From: Sulfurovum sp.
GTDB lineage: Bacteria; Campylobacterota; Campylobacteria; Campylobacterales; Sulfurovaceae
Direction: 5' to 3'
DNA length: 61,834 nt
Assembly (NCBI GenBank): GCA_020721345.1
Contig: DYMX01000003.1
Span: 1 to 61,834 of the forward strand
The notes under the pieces were generated by a model, which searched no databases, had not been told where the DNA came from, and saw only the letters and a list, made by a program, of their open reading frames with translations. Within the stretch, counting starts at the first letter, position 1; each line of letters opens with the position of its first letter. Position numbers and translations under genes: made by a program. Below are positions 8,913 through 18,695 of the stretch, piece after piece.

Positions 8913-10118
8913 CTATGAGTTAACTTTTGTTATAAAAGCCTCTTTTGCGATACTTTCTTTAACATCATTTAGTTTTCTGTGCGCTTCAGTATTATTTTTA
9001 AAAGGACCTATTAAAATTTTAGAAGCTAATTTGCCGTTTTCAGATATAGGCATTATAGTGTAAGCATAACCTTGTGATTTTATTTTGTTCAAGAAATTTT
9101 TATCAGGGTTTCTTTTAAATTTTCCAACCTGCACATAGTATCCATTGCTGACATCAGAAGATTTTGTCTCAGTTCTAGCAATTTTTTTTACAGGCAAAAT
9201 CTCTGATTGTACTATAGGAGTCATTGTATTTTGAATATCTGTTTTTTCAGAAGCAATCTCTTTAACGGCAGCCGTAGTTTCCGGCTGTTTCTCGGCGCTC
9301 AAGTCTATTGTTTTAATTGGCGTGTTGTTGATTGCCTCTGTACTTTTTATAACTATTCTTTCTTCTTTTATACTATGGATGTCTGTTATGGTATTCTCGA
9401 TTTTTCCTGTTTGCAAATCTTCATAAGCAACCTCTCCGCCAATATCTGATTTTACATTTGATCTATAGTTGGAAGCTACCACCGCAACAGGCTTGTAGTC
9501 ACTATTGGACGCTATCATTTGAATAAATTCATTTTGCATTTTAGGCTGTAGTATCGCGTACTTATTGCCATTTTTTTCATAGTATCGTCTAGCGCCCATA
9601 AACCTTCCGCGATAGTATGCATCAGTGTTAAAGTTGCTATATGTTATCTGTTTATGGCTAGAGCTTGCATGGGTGAACCATCCATCCTTTAGATACATGC
9701 CGACATGCGTTATTTTACCTCTTCGACCTCTTGTCGTATCAAAAAATACCAAGTCGCCAAATTTCATATCCTCAAATGTGATAGACTCGCCTTTTTTGAT
9801 CTGTTCTCTAGCAACTCTTGGGATATCTACGCCCATACTGCCGAACATATAGTAAAAATATCCTGAACAGTCAAAGCAGTAAGGACCTTCTTCTGCCCAG
9901 ACATAGGGACGTCCCTCTAGATTTTTTATCATTGAAGCTAAGTTTTCTTCTGAAAATTCTTTGTCTTTTGCAGGTTTTGTAATTGCATAATTTGGGTTTT
10001 TAGGAAATGTTTCGTATTTATATGATTGTGGTCTTAGATTATCGTTATTTGTACATCCTGTAAATAAAGCGACCGCAACTAATGCAGATAGTTTGATTAT
10101 AATTTTTGATTTTACCAT
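8913..10118 (-). CDS. NlpC/P60 family lipoprotein with C-terminal SPOR domain
   Basis: Lipobox LFTGC; GRPYVWAEEGPYCFDCSGYFYYMFGSMGVDIPR (NlpC/P60 Cys), THVGMYL (His); C-terminal GYYVQVGKFKRNPDKNFLNKIKSQGYAYTI...KILIGPF (SPOR). Confidence 0.9.
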   Translation of the reverse strand: MVKSKIIIKLSALVAVALFTGCTNNDNLRPQSYKYETFPKNPNYAITKPAKDKEFSEENLASMIKNLEGRPYVWAEEGPYCFDCSGYFYYMFGSMGVDIPRVAREQIKKGESITFEDMKFGDLVFFDTTRGRRGKITHVGMYLKDGWFTHASSSHKQITYSNFNTDAYYRGRFMGARRYYEKNGNKYAILQPKMQNEFIQMIASNSDYKPVAVVASNYRSNVKSDIGGEVAYEDLQTGKIENTITDIHSIKEERIVIKSTEAINNTPIKTIDLSAEKQPETTAAVKEIASEKTDIQNTMTPIVQSEILPVKKIARTETKSSDVSNGYYVQVGKFKRNPDKNFLNKIKSQGYAYTIMPISENGKLASKILIGPFKNNTEAHRKLNDVKESIAKEAFITKVNS

Positions 10119-10178
10119 TTTTAAAACTCCTTAAAAGTTTGGCTGATATATTATGGCAGATAATTTCTAAAAATAATC

Positions 10179-11201
10179 TTATAAAATCAATATAGTATCT
10201 CCGTATGAGTAAAACCTATAGTTATTTCTTATCGCTTCATCGTATATTTCAAGGGTCTTTTCTCTGCCTATAAAACTAGACACCAGCATGATAAGAGTGC
10301 TTTTTGGCAGGTGAAAATTTGTCAATAGGTGATTGACCCTTTTTGGAGTATTGTGCGGATGTAAAAAGATATCGCATTCGCCGCTTCTTTTGCATGTCTT
10401 GTGGAAAAATTCTATCGTTCTTGTTACCGTTGTCCCAATTGCCAGTACCGGCTTGCTGCTTTCGAGCGCTGACGCGGCATCCTGCGGTATATTAAAAAGT
10501 TCAGAATGGATTTGATGTTCTTCTATTTTGTCGCAATCTACAGGCTTGAAAGTCCCCGCGCCTACATGAAGAGTCAGAGTGAATGTGTCAAATCTTTCTT
10601 TCAAGTTTGCCAAAAGCTCCGGGGTAAAATGGAGTGATGCCGTAGGAGCTGCAACCGCGCCCTCAACTTTTGCAAATAGGCTTTGATATTCCGTCACATC
10701 TTCTTTTGTGTCCGCTCTTTGTATATAAGGAGGCAGCGGAACATGTCCAAGCGTCTCAAGCAGGACTATTAGTCTAGCAAAGTCTATTTTTGCGTCATTT
10801 TTAAAAAATTCTACTATTCTGCTTCCGTCTTCATTTAAGGCGATAACTTTTGCTTGTAGGTCATTGTTAAAATCAAGAATTGTGTCAATACCGACCTTGC
10901 CTCTTATGTAAACGACAAACCTGTCATCGGCTATCGGCTTATCAAGCAAAAGTTCTATTTTGCCACCGCTTCTTTTGTGACCAAATATTCTAGCCTTTAT
11001 GACTTTCGTATCATTTAGAAAAATAGAACAATCATTTGGTATAAAATCAAGTATCTTGGAAAATACACTGTGGGCAATAGTATCTGTTTTTCTATCATAC
11101 ACAAGCAGTTTCGCGCTGTCGGCAGGATGAGCGGGGTGTGATGCTATGAGCTCTTTTGGGAGCAGATAGTCATAACTGGAAGTCAGCAGATCAAGATTCA
11201 T
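10179..11201 (-). CDS. queA: S-adenosylmethionine:tRNA ribosyltransferase-isomerase
   Basis: YDYLLPKELIASHPA, GAVAAPTASLHFT, LHVGAGTF motifs. Confidence 0.96.
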   Translation of the reverse strand: MNLDLLTSSYDYLLPKELIASHPAHPADSAKLLVYDRKTDTIAHSVFSKILDFIPNDCSIFLNDTKVIKARIFGHKRSGGKIELLLDKPIADDRFVVYIRGKVGIDTILDFNNDLQAKVIALNEDGSRIVEFFKNDAKIDFARLIVLLETLGHVPLPPYIQRADTKEDVTEYQSLFAKVEGAVAAPTASLHFTPELLANLKERFDTFTLTLHVGAGTFKPVDCDKIEEHQIHSELFNIPQDAASALESSKPVLAIGTTVTRTIEFFHKTCKRSGECDIFLHPHNTPKRVNHLLTNFHLPKSTLIMLVSSFIGREKTLEIYDEAIRNNYRFYSYGDTILIL

Positions 11202-11970
11202 TATTTACTTTAGCGGGTAGATTTGATGTATCTTTTTCCTCAGGATTTACCATCCTTACGATCAATATAGAAAGTCCGTACAATATAATAAGAGGTATCG
11301 CCATCAGTAGCTGCGATAAGATATCAGGAGGTGTTAGAATCGCGGCAGCAACGAAGATCGAAACAACGGCATATTTGAAAAAATCAATCAAGGTTCTATC
11401 TGTAATAAGACCCATAGCTCCAAGTAAAAAAGCGATTACAGGCAGTTCAAATGCCAGTCCGAAACCTATCATTATTTTAGTAAAAAATCCCACATAATCT
11501 TCTATATTTATCATAGGCAGATAAAGTTCCGAGCCGAATTTGATCAGAAATTCAAAACCGAGAGGAGTAACAACATAGTATGCAAAAAGAACACCGACTA
11601 AAAACATAACAGTTCCTCCGACCACAAACGGAATGACAAGTTTTTTTTCATTTTCATAAAGCCCAGGCGCTACAAAAAGCCATAGTTGATAGAGAATATA
11701 CGGCAATGCTCCTATAAAAGCTGCAAAAAATGAAACTTTTAATGCTACAAAAAAAGCTCCTCCGACTTGTTGAGTGGTAATCGATCCGTTAGCTGCATTT
11801 TTCATGGTTGCTGATGCGGTGTTTAAAGCGTCATTTAACGGTCCGATAACCCATGCTAATATCTCATTGTGAAAAGAAAATGCTAGCGCAAACATAATAA
11901 GTACGGCGGTAACCGACAAGAAAAGTCTTTTTCTTAGTTCTATAAGATGCGGCTTTAGATCCTCAAACAT
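11191..11970 (-). CDS. tatC: Twin-arginine translocase subunit TatC
   Basis: MFEDLKPHLIELRKRL N-terminus, six-TM profile, FWVAPGLYENEK-like segment (LFVAPGLYENEKK). Confidence 0.96.
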   Translation of the reverse strand: MFEDLKPHLIELRKRLFLSVTAVLIMFALAFSFHNEILAWVIGPLNDALNTASATMKNAANGSITTQQVGGAFFVALKVSFFAAFIGALPYILYQLWLFVAPGLYENEKKLVIPFVVGGTVMFLVGVLFAYYVVTPLGFEFLIKFGSELYLPMINIEDYVGFFTKIMIGFGLAFELPVIAFLLGAMGLITDRTLIDFFKYAVVSIFVAAAILTPPDILSQLLMAIPLIILYGLSILIVRMVNPEEKDTSNLPAKVNNES

Positions 11971-12371
11971 TAAATTTCCTCATTTTTCAAACTATTTTTT
12001 TTGAATGTGACGGTTTCTCTCGGAGGATGGATAGTCTCTTTTGGAGTGCTTGCCGTATCGCCGTTAAAAGTATCTTTTGCTGTGCCAATAGCATCGTTTA
12101 TCTCTTTTGCCGGATTTATGTTCACATTTTTAAATACATTAAGATCATTTGTGGCAGTGTCAAGTTGTTTTTTGTATTTAAGTGTTTCTTCTTTTAAGTC
12201 TGCTATCTTTATCTCTGACTCGATAGAGTGTTTTGCATCATTCATGACTTTTTTTACACTTTTTATAAATCTACCGACTTTAACCATGGCTTCAGGTAGT
12301 TTGTCAGGCCCCAAAAATAGTATCGCTATGATAATAATAAGTAAAAACTCGTCAAATCCTATTCCAAACAC
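11970..12371 (-). CDS. tatB: Twin-arginine translocase subunit TatB (start reassigned to GTG at 12371)
   Basis: MFGIGFDEFLLIIIIAILFLGPDKLPEAMVKVGRF; the ORF track begins 3 codons upstream (MCG-). Confidence 0.92.
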   Translation of the reverse strand: MFGIGFDEFLLIIIIAILFLGPDKLPEAMVKVGRFIKSVKKVMNDAKHSIESEIKIADLKEETLKYKKQLDTATNDLNVFKNVNINPAKEINDAIGTAKDTFNGDTASTPKETIHPPRETVTFKKNSLKNEEI

Positions 12372-12418
12372 GCCACACACCTTAAAATTTTAGATATTCT
12401 ATCCTAAAAATCTATAAA

Positions 12419-14143
12419 TTAACTAGAAAAACTACTGCGGCAAAGATTTTCTTTTGCTACAACTATGGATTTTTGCTCTTCTTTTTTTGCCATATTTTTT
12501 TCTACAGATATAGGTTTTTTTGTTTTTGGGTCAAGCCCGGTATAGTACATAATTGCGCTATAGGTTCCCGGAGTTGGGGTGAAGATCTGCGCTTGTTCAG
12601 GATTGATGCGAAGCTCATTTGTGGTAAAGTTTTTTAAGTTCTGCATATCTTTGATATCGCATCCTGGATGAGCGGCAATAAGATAGTATGTGAGATATTT
12701 TTTGTCTTGCCCACTGCCGTTTACTTTGTCAAAAAGTTGTTTAAAATCTCTTAGGCTTTGCTTGCCCGGTTTTCCTATGAGATCAAGCACTTTGTCTTCT
12801 GTGTGCTCAGGAGCAATTTTCATCTGTCCTGATATATGATGATTTACAAGCTCTCTTAGATATGTTTCGCCGTGTTCTTTGTCTTTTGCTATGATATCGT
12901 ATCTGATACCTGATTGAACAAATGCTTTTCTCACACCTCTTATTTTCCTAACGCTTCTCATAAGCGATATAAGTCTTGAGTGATCAACTTTCATTTGACG
13001 GCATAGTCTTTTATGATCTACACATCTTTGGTGCGCGCAGGTACCGTGATTTAATTTTTTATCACATTCATAGCCATACATATTTGCGCTCGCTCCCCCT
13101 AGGTCATTTATGATACCTTTGAAGTTCGGGTCTTTTGTATATGACACCACTTCACTTATAATGGATTTTTCGCTTCTGGTTCTGATCGTCCGTCCTTGAT
13201 GAACTCCTATCGCGCAAAAGTTGCACTCACCCCAGCATCCGTGATGTGTCGTTACAGAGTAGCCTATGGTATCAAGACATTTTATTTTGCCGTCTTTTGC
13301 GTAGTAGGGATGAGGTTTTCTTGTATAAGGAAGGGAGGCTATCTCGTCCATCTGCGGCTCATTTAGATAGTGAGAAGGTGGATTTTGGATGAGGTATCTA
13401 GTGTCTACCTTTTGGCAAAGACCTTTTGCGCTTATGGGATCATTGTGGTCATAAAATATATCAAAAAGGTCTATATATTTTTCTTTATCTTTAATGCACT
13501 CATCGTGAGACGGCAACTGCAAGAAATCATCTTTTGGAACACTGTCTATGTAGCATACGCCTCTTATATCTTTTGGAGAATTGCCGCTATTTAATGCCAT
13601 GGCAAACTCTTTTATGGCATTTTCACCCATGCCGTATATAAGATAGTCGGCTTTGGAGTCAAATAGTATAGGCTTCCTGAGATTATCGCTCCAGTAGTCA
13701 TAATGTGTAACGCGTCTAAGGCTTGCTTCTATGCCTCCGAGTAGAACAGGAACGGTTTTTTTAAAATGTTGTCTTATAAGATTTGTATATGCCAGAACGG
13801 CACGGTCGGGGCGTTTATTGTTTATGCCGCTTGGAGTATAGTCGTCGCTTTTGCGAAATCTTTTTGATGCAGTGTAGTTGGCGACCATGGAGTCGACGCT
13901 CCCTCCACTGACACCCCAAAAAAGCCTAGGCTCTCCCAGCCTTTTTATATCTATATCTCTTTTAATGTCAGGCTGTGCTATGATGCCGACTTTAAAGCCT
14001 ATGCTTTGGAGTATCCTGCCAACTACTGCTACGCCGATATATGGTGAGTCCACATAGGCATCGCCGCTGACAAGTATGACATCGCATCTGTCCCAGCCGA
14101 GCTCTTTTAACTCTTCTTTGGTTGTCGGCAGGAACTGTGACAT
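12419..14143 (-). CDS. YgiQ family radical SAM protein
   Basis: HHGCWGECNFCAIGVHQGR CxxxCxxC; SRLISLMRSVRKIRGVRKAFVQSGIRYD. Confidence 0.95.
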   Translation of the reverse strand: MSQFLPTTKEELKELGWDRCDVILVSGDAYVDSPYIGVAVVGRILQSIGFKVGIIAQPDIKRDIDIKRLGEPRLFWGVSGGSVDSMVANYTASKRFRKSDDYTPSGINNKRPDRAVLAYTNLIRQHFKKTVPVLLGGIEASLRRVTHYDYWSDNLRKPILFDSKADYLIYGMGENAIKEFAMALNSGNSPKDIRGVCYIDSVPKDDFLQLPSHDECIKDKEKYIDLFDIFYDHNDPISAKGLCQKVDTRYLIQNPPSHYLNEPQMDEIASLPYTRKPHPYYAKDGKIKCLDTIGYSVTTHHGCWGECNFCAIGVHQGRTIRTRSEKSIISEVVSYTKDPNFKGIINDLGGASANMYGYECDKKLNHGTCAHQRCVDHKRLCRQMKVDHSRLISLMRSVRKIRGVRKAFVQSGIRYDIIAKDKEHGETYLRELVNHHISGQMKIAPEHTEDKVLDLIGKPGKQSLRDFKQLFDKVNGSGQDKKYLTYYLIAAHPGCDIKDMQNLKNFTTNELRINPEQAQIFTPTPGTYSAIMYYTGLDPKTKKPISVEKNMAKKEEQKSIVVAKENLCRSSFSS

Positions 14144-14151
14144 ATCAGAGA

Positions 14152-15663
14152 TTATCCTCTTTTATCGCTTTTTGGCTTATTGCTTCTTTGTCCGCTTGAA
14201 GGTCTACGATCTCTATCGCCTCTAGGTCTATCCTCTCTTTTTCTATCACCGTCTCTGTCGTTTCTAGATCTGTTGAATGATGGTTTGCCTCTGCCGCCGC
14301 TTCTGCCTCTTCTGCCTCTATCGTCTCTTCCTGCTATCGCTTTTTGGAGAAGTTTTTCTACATCTTCGGCTTTGAAACCGATTTTTTCTTTACCTTTTAT
14401 CTCTTGTTTTTCAACAAGCATTGAAGCTAGCATATGTGCAATTGCTACGATGTCTATCTCGTGCTGAAGAGTTTTAACTATCTCGATGGCATGTTCTGTG
14501 ATCTTAGTAGATGCGATCTGCGCTATAAGCTCATCTTGTTTGCTGGATTGTACTTCGCTTTTGCTTGGGATCGATTGGGTTACCATTTGCGCGCCCACAT
14601 CTTTTTCTATTCTTTTTATAGTACGAAGTTCATTTGGGCTTACAAGCGTGATGGCTTCACCGCTTTTTCCGCCTCTTCCTGTTCTGCCGATTCTATGAAC
14701 ATAACTCTCACTGTCAAAAGGCATATGGTAGTTAAATACATGGCTTACATCATTTACATCAAGTCCGCGAGCTGCTACGTCAGTAGCTACAAATATATCT
14801 ACGCTGCCGTTTTTAAATCCTCTTATTGTCACTTCTCTTTGTCTTTGCTCCATATCTCCGTGCAATGCACTTACTTTGAAACCTTGAGAAGTTAGATGGC
14901 TAGCAAGTCTATCGACCTCTTTTTTCATACGACAAAATATGATACATTTGGTAGGATTTTTATAATCTATCAAACGCACCAATGCATCATCTCTCTCATG
15001 TTCTTCTACTACATAATAGTGTTGAGTGATATCTTTATTTGTGCTTTCACCTTTGGTGATAGCTACAGTTTTTGGTTCTTTTAGTATCTTTTCAGCTAGT
15101 TTACGGATAAGTGGAGGCATAGTAGCTGAGAACATAAGAGTTTGTCTATCTTCATTTTTGATATATTCGAAAATAGCAGTTATCTCGTCCAAAAAACCCA
15201 TGTCCAGCATTTCATCTGCTTCATCAAGGACTACAAATTTAGGGGATAGTTTGATCCTACCGCCTGCTAGCAAGTCTTGAAGTCTTCCTGGCGTCGCTAC
15301 GACAACACTTGCTTGTTTTATTCTCTCGATCTGTTTGTCATATGATGTACCGCCGTAAACTGTTGCAGTTTTAAGACCTGAATTTTTACCGAAACGATAA
15401 ATTTCATCACTTACCTGCATAGCAAGTTCTCTTGTAGGTACTATTACTAGACCTTCGACACTGCCGTCGCCTGTCATCATATTTAGCATCGGCAAGCCAA
15501 ATGCAGCTGTTTTTCCTGTACCTGTTTGCGCTTGGGCGATGATATCGTTACCTGCTAGGATTAGAGGGATCGCCTCTTTTTGTACCGGACTCGGCTCTGT
15601 AAAGCCTGCATCGTCTATCGCTTTTTGTATCGGTTGTTTTAAATTAAAATCTTTAAATGTCAT
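14152..15663 (-). CDS. DEAD/DEAH box RNA helicase with RG/RD-rich C-terminal tail
   Basis: AQTGTGKT, DEAD, SAT, HRIGRTGRGG motifs; C-terminal RGRRGRSGGRGK... Confidence 0.96.
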   Translation of the reverse strand: MTFKDFNLKQPIQKAIDDAGFTEPSPVQKEAIPLILAGNDIIAQAQTGTGKTAAFGLPMLNMMTGDGSVEGLVIVPTRELAMQVSDEIYRFGKNSGLKTATVYGGTSYDKQIERIKQASVVVATPGRLQDLLAGGRIKLSPKFVVLDEADEMLDMGFLDEITAIFEYIKNEDRQTLMFSATMPPLIRKLAEKILKEPKTVAITKGESTNKDITQHYYVVEEHERDDALVRLIDYKNPTKCIIFCRMKKEVDRLASHLTSQGFKVSALHGDMEQRQREVTIRGFKNGSVDIFVATDVAARGLDVNDVSHVFNYHMPFDSESYVHRIGRTGRGGKSGEAITLVSPNELRTIKRIEKDVGAQMVTQSIPSKSEVQSSKQDELIAQIASTKITEHAIEIVKTLQHEIDIVAIAHMLASMLVEKQEIKGKEKIGFKAEDVEKLLQKAIAGRDDRGRRGRSGGRGKPSFNRSRNDRDGDRKREDRPRGDRDRRPSSGQRSNKPKSDKRG

Positions 15664-15998
15664 TTTGTTCTTTCTGTTTGTTTGATTTTCTATAAATATC
15701 TAGTTTTATATCATCTGAATTAGTTTTTTATTGTCTTAAACCCGAGTGTTTTTTGAATTTGATCCAAAATCTCTATTTAGATCCTTAAACTAACCAAGTC
15801 ATGATGAATTTTATCAAGCCAAATTTATCTTAGAATCTATATTTTAACCAGATGAAATGATTAAATTTTTGTAGAAGTTAGATTTATTATACCATAAAAT
15901 CGGTTAAAAGTATATAGTTGGCATCTTTGAGAGTTGTTTGGAGTTTAAAAAATTGCCGTAAAGATAAATCTTTATATATCAAAAGCTATAATGCCTAT

Positions 15999-16400
15999 AT
16001 GAAAATATCTGCAAATGCTCCATGTCCTTGCCATAGCGGCAAAAAATACAAAAAATGTTGTCAGCCATATCACAAAGGAGCAAGTGCCTCAAATGCTTTG
16101 CTTCTCATGAGGTCTAGATATTATAGCGCCTTTGTTTTGCATTTAAAGAGGTATATCATCGCTACTACACATCCAGACAACTCAGACTATACCAAAGATA
16201 CAAAAGAGTGGGAAGGGGGCATAGAACAGTTTTGTGACAACACAAATTTTACAGGACTTGAGATCATGGAGTTTATGAACGGCGAAAATGAGGCTTTTGT
16301 CAAATTTAAAGCAAATTTAGGTGATGTCTGTTTTGTAGAAAAAAGTAGATTTCTTAAGAATAACGGTAAGTGGCTCTATGAAAGCGGAGAGTTTGAATGA
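15999..16400 (+). CDS. YchJ family protein with SEC-C metal-binding motif
   Basis: NAPCPCHSGKKYKKCCQPYH SEC-C motif; start set to internal ATG at 15999. Confidence 0.88.
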   Translation: MKISANAPCPCHSGKKYKKCCQPYHKGASASNALLLMRSRYYSAFVLHLKRYIIATTHPDNSDYTKDTKEWEGGIEQFCDNTNFTGLEIMEFMNGENEAFVKFKANLGDVCFVEKSRFLKNNGKWLYESGEFE

Positions 16401-16454
16401 GTGTGAGTGCTGGTGTAACCACGTTAAGTAAATAAAAGCACTCAAGTGAAAATG

Positions 16455-16479
16455 ATAACTAAGAACGGAAGTTAGTTAT
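16455..16479. repeat. Intergenic hairpin ATAACTAA-9nt-TTAGTTAT
   Basis: Exact 8-bp inverted repeat after the YchJ-family ORF. Confidence 0.4.
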
Positions 16480-16537
16480 TTCAAGCGAATTTGTTTTTGG
16501 TGTATAATAACGATATATATTAAAGCAAGGTTTATAT

Positions 16538-17215
16538 ATGACACTAAATGATAATGAACAGCACTATAAAAAAATACTGTTTTTAACAACTTCAAGCCGT
16601 TGGCATGGAGAAGAAGGCGGTGAAAAGCCTAAGAGCACAATGCTTGCCTTTGAGATCGCCAAACGGCTTGCAGATAACCATGTTTCAGTCATAGAAGTTC
16701 CGCTTCTCAATATCTATCCCTGCGAAGGAAATGTATCGACCAAGAGAGGCAATACTTGCGGCGTAGCTGATGCGAAAACAAAAGATCCATTTAAAAACCC
16801 ATCCGGTCATCATCGCTGCTGGGCAAGTATCAATAATAAAGATGATGAGCTTTGGAAGATAAGCAAAGAGTTGTTTGAGTCTGACTGTGTGATTTTTTTC
16901 GGCTCTGTGCGCTGGGGGCAAATGAATAGTATATACCAAAAGCTGATCGAACGCCTCACTTGGATAGAAAACAGGCATTCAACGCTAGGAGAGGAGAATA
17001 TCATCCAAAATATCGATGCGGGTATAATTATAATATCTCAAAACTGGAATAGCTCACAAGTGCTTGATACCCAAAAACAGGTGTTGCAATTTTTTGGATT
17101 TAATGTGGCAGATGAATTGTGTTGGAATTGGCAGTATAGCAAAGATGAGACGGACGAGAGTAAAGAGTCCTACAAAGATGCGGCAAGCAGGTTTGCAAAG
17201 ATATTTTTAGGATAA
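16538..17215 (+). CDS. Flavodoxin-like / NADPH-dependent FMN reductase family protein
   Basis: LFLTTSSRWHGEEGGEKPKSTMLAFEIAKRLA phosphate-binding-like segment; IIFFGSVRWGQMNS-like region. Confidence 0.75.
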   Translation: MTLNDNEQHYKKILFLTTSSRWHGEEGGEKPKSTMLAFEIAKRLADNHVSVIEVPLLNIYPCEGNVSTKRGNTCGVADAKTKDPFKNPSGHHRCWASINNKDDELWKISKELFESDCVIFFGSVRWGQMNSIYQKLIERLTWIENRHSTLGEENIIQNIDAGIIIISQNWNSSQVLDTQKQVLQFFGFNVADELCWNWQYSKDETDESKESYKDAASRFAKIFLG

Positions 17216-17294
17216 AATGTTGTATGAAAGCGTGAAATTTCAGTGAGCTAGTGAGCATTGGTATAGGTGTAACCCCGTTTGGTACGGAGTTTAT

Positions 17295-17765
17295 TTATAG
17301 ATTGGCGTAAAATTTACCGTCGTCAACCAGAGAGTTCACGGTAAGTTTAGAAAAGCTCTCAACATAGTTCCAAAAATCGTCTTTTAGCTCTTGGGCTATG
17401 TCAACCTTTTGGAGAGCTTGCTGCATACACCCAAGCCACTCTAAACGGGATTTTTCATAGATAGAAAAGTCATCATGAAGTCTAACCATATATTCGTTTA
17501 GTTCCATGCCTTTTGCTTCATTTTCATATACTTTTGGACCACCGCATATCTGTATAAAGAATTTTGTATTTTTAACTTTAACTTTTTCAAACTCTTCATG
17601 ATCTTGAGGGAAGAAGTTGGCTATCTCGCTTTCGTATATAATATCATAAAAATCATACATTAGTTTTCTAAGCCCTTCCTCTCCAAGTGCCTCATAAAAG
17701 GCTGGATTGGGATTTTTAAAATTTATTTTTTCACCAATAACGGTTTTTGTTACTTCGTAAGACAT
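17295..17765 (-). CDS. Truncated hemoglobin-like globin (group II-like)
   Basis: GEEGLRKLMYDFYDII, FFIQICGGPKVYENEAKG, VRLHDDFSI (proximal His), RLEWLGCMQQAL. Confidence 0.85.
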   Translation of the reverse strand: MSYEVTKTVIGEKINFKNPNPAFYEALGEEGLRKLMYDFYDIIYESEIANFFPQDHEEFEKVKVKNTKFFIQICGGPKVYENEAKGMELNEYMVRLHDDFSIYEKSRLEWLGCMQQALQKVDIAQELKDDFWNYVESFSKLTVNSLVDDGKFYANL

Positions 17766-17863
17766 ATTTTTTCCTTGAATTTTTATAATACAATCATAGC
17801 AATTTCAAGATATTTTTATAATTATCATTGATATTTTTTATAATAAAAAAGATAAAGTGCTTA

Positions 17864-18679
17864 CTAATTACACTCTTTTGCGCCAAGTTGTTTGATCTCA
17901 TCGCAGCTAAAGCCTGCCAATTTTCTTGCCTCGACATTTATGTGAGGGCGGTGTTTTGTGGTTAGTTCATACTTTTCTAAGATTTCAAAATATATGTTAT
18001 GACTTAGATTATCCCTGTCGCATAAGAATTTGAACCACTTATCGCCTTTGCCGACATGACCTATCTCTTCATCAAGTATGATATGAAGAGCTTCTATGAT
18101 CTTTTTAACGATTGGAACTTTGCGTTTATTGTCTAGTTTTATCATAATTTGCGGATTGACATCAAGTCCGCTTGCTTCATAATATCTTGGCACTACCGCC
18201 ATTCGCTCAATAACTGAGTTATCAGTCTGCCTTGAGATGTCAAAATATCCCTGATGTACGTCAAAATCACCGTATTTAAACCCAAGCTCTTCTAGGATAC
18301 CGTTTAGCATTTTGTAATGTCTTATCTCTTCAAGCGCAACCTCAAGCCAATCTAGTTTGAATTGCTTAGGCATATCATAAAATCTATAAACAGCGTCAAG
18401 CGCAAGATCAATGGCGCTGTATTCTATATGTGTTATTGCATGCACCAAGGCGGCTAAACCCTCGTTTGTATCTAGATGATTTCTTTTTGGCAGTTCTTTT
18501 GGGTCAACGATACTACATCTGCTGAAATATGACGGTTGGGTAAATATTTCAGGAATAAAATCCAACGGTTTTATGGTAATGTTTTTGGTACAATACGAAA
18601 AACATTGATTGACTAGAGCCTCTTTTGTATTTATGTCATCAGATATAAGCGCATTGCGCAAGGTTTCAAAAAAATTCAT
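17864..18679 (-). CDS. DUF455 family ferritin-like protein
   Basis: HAITHIEYSAIDLALDAVYRF, LEVALEEIRHY, ILDEEIGHVGKGDKWF carboxylate/His motifs. Confidence 0.9.
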   Translation of the reverse strand: MNFFETLRNALISDDINTKEALVNQCFSYCTKNITIKPLDFIPEIFTQPSYFSRCSIVDPKELPKRNHLDTNEGLAALVHAITHIEYSAIDLALDAVYRFYDMPKQFKLDWLEVALEEIRHYKMLNGILEELGFKYGDFDVHQGYFDISRQTDNSVIERMAVVPRYYEASGLDVNPQIMIKLDNKRKVPIVKKIIEALHIILDEEIGHVGKGDKWFKFLCDRDNLSHNIYFEILEKYELTTKHRPHINVEARKLAGFSCDEIKQLGAKECN

Positions 18680-18695
18680 AGGAGAATTATATTAT

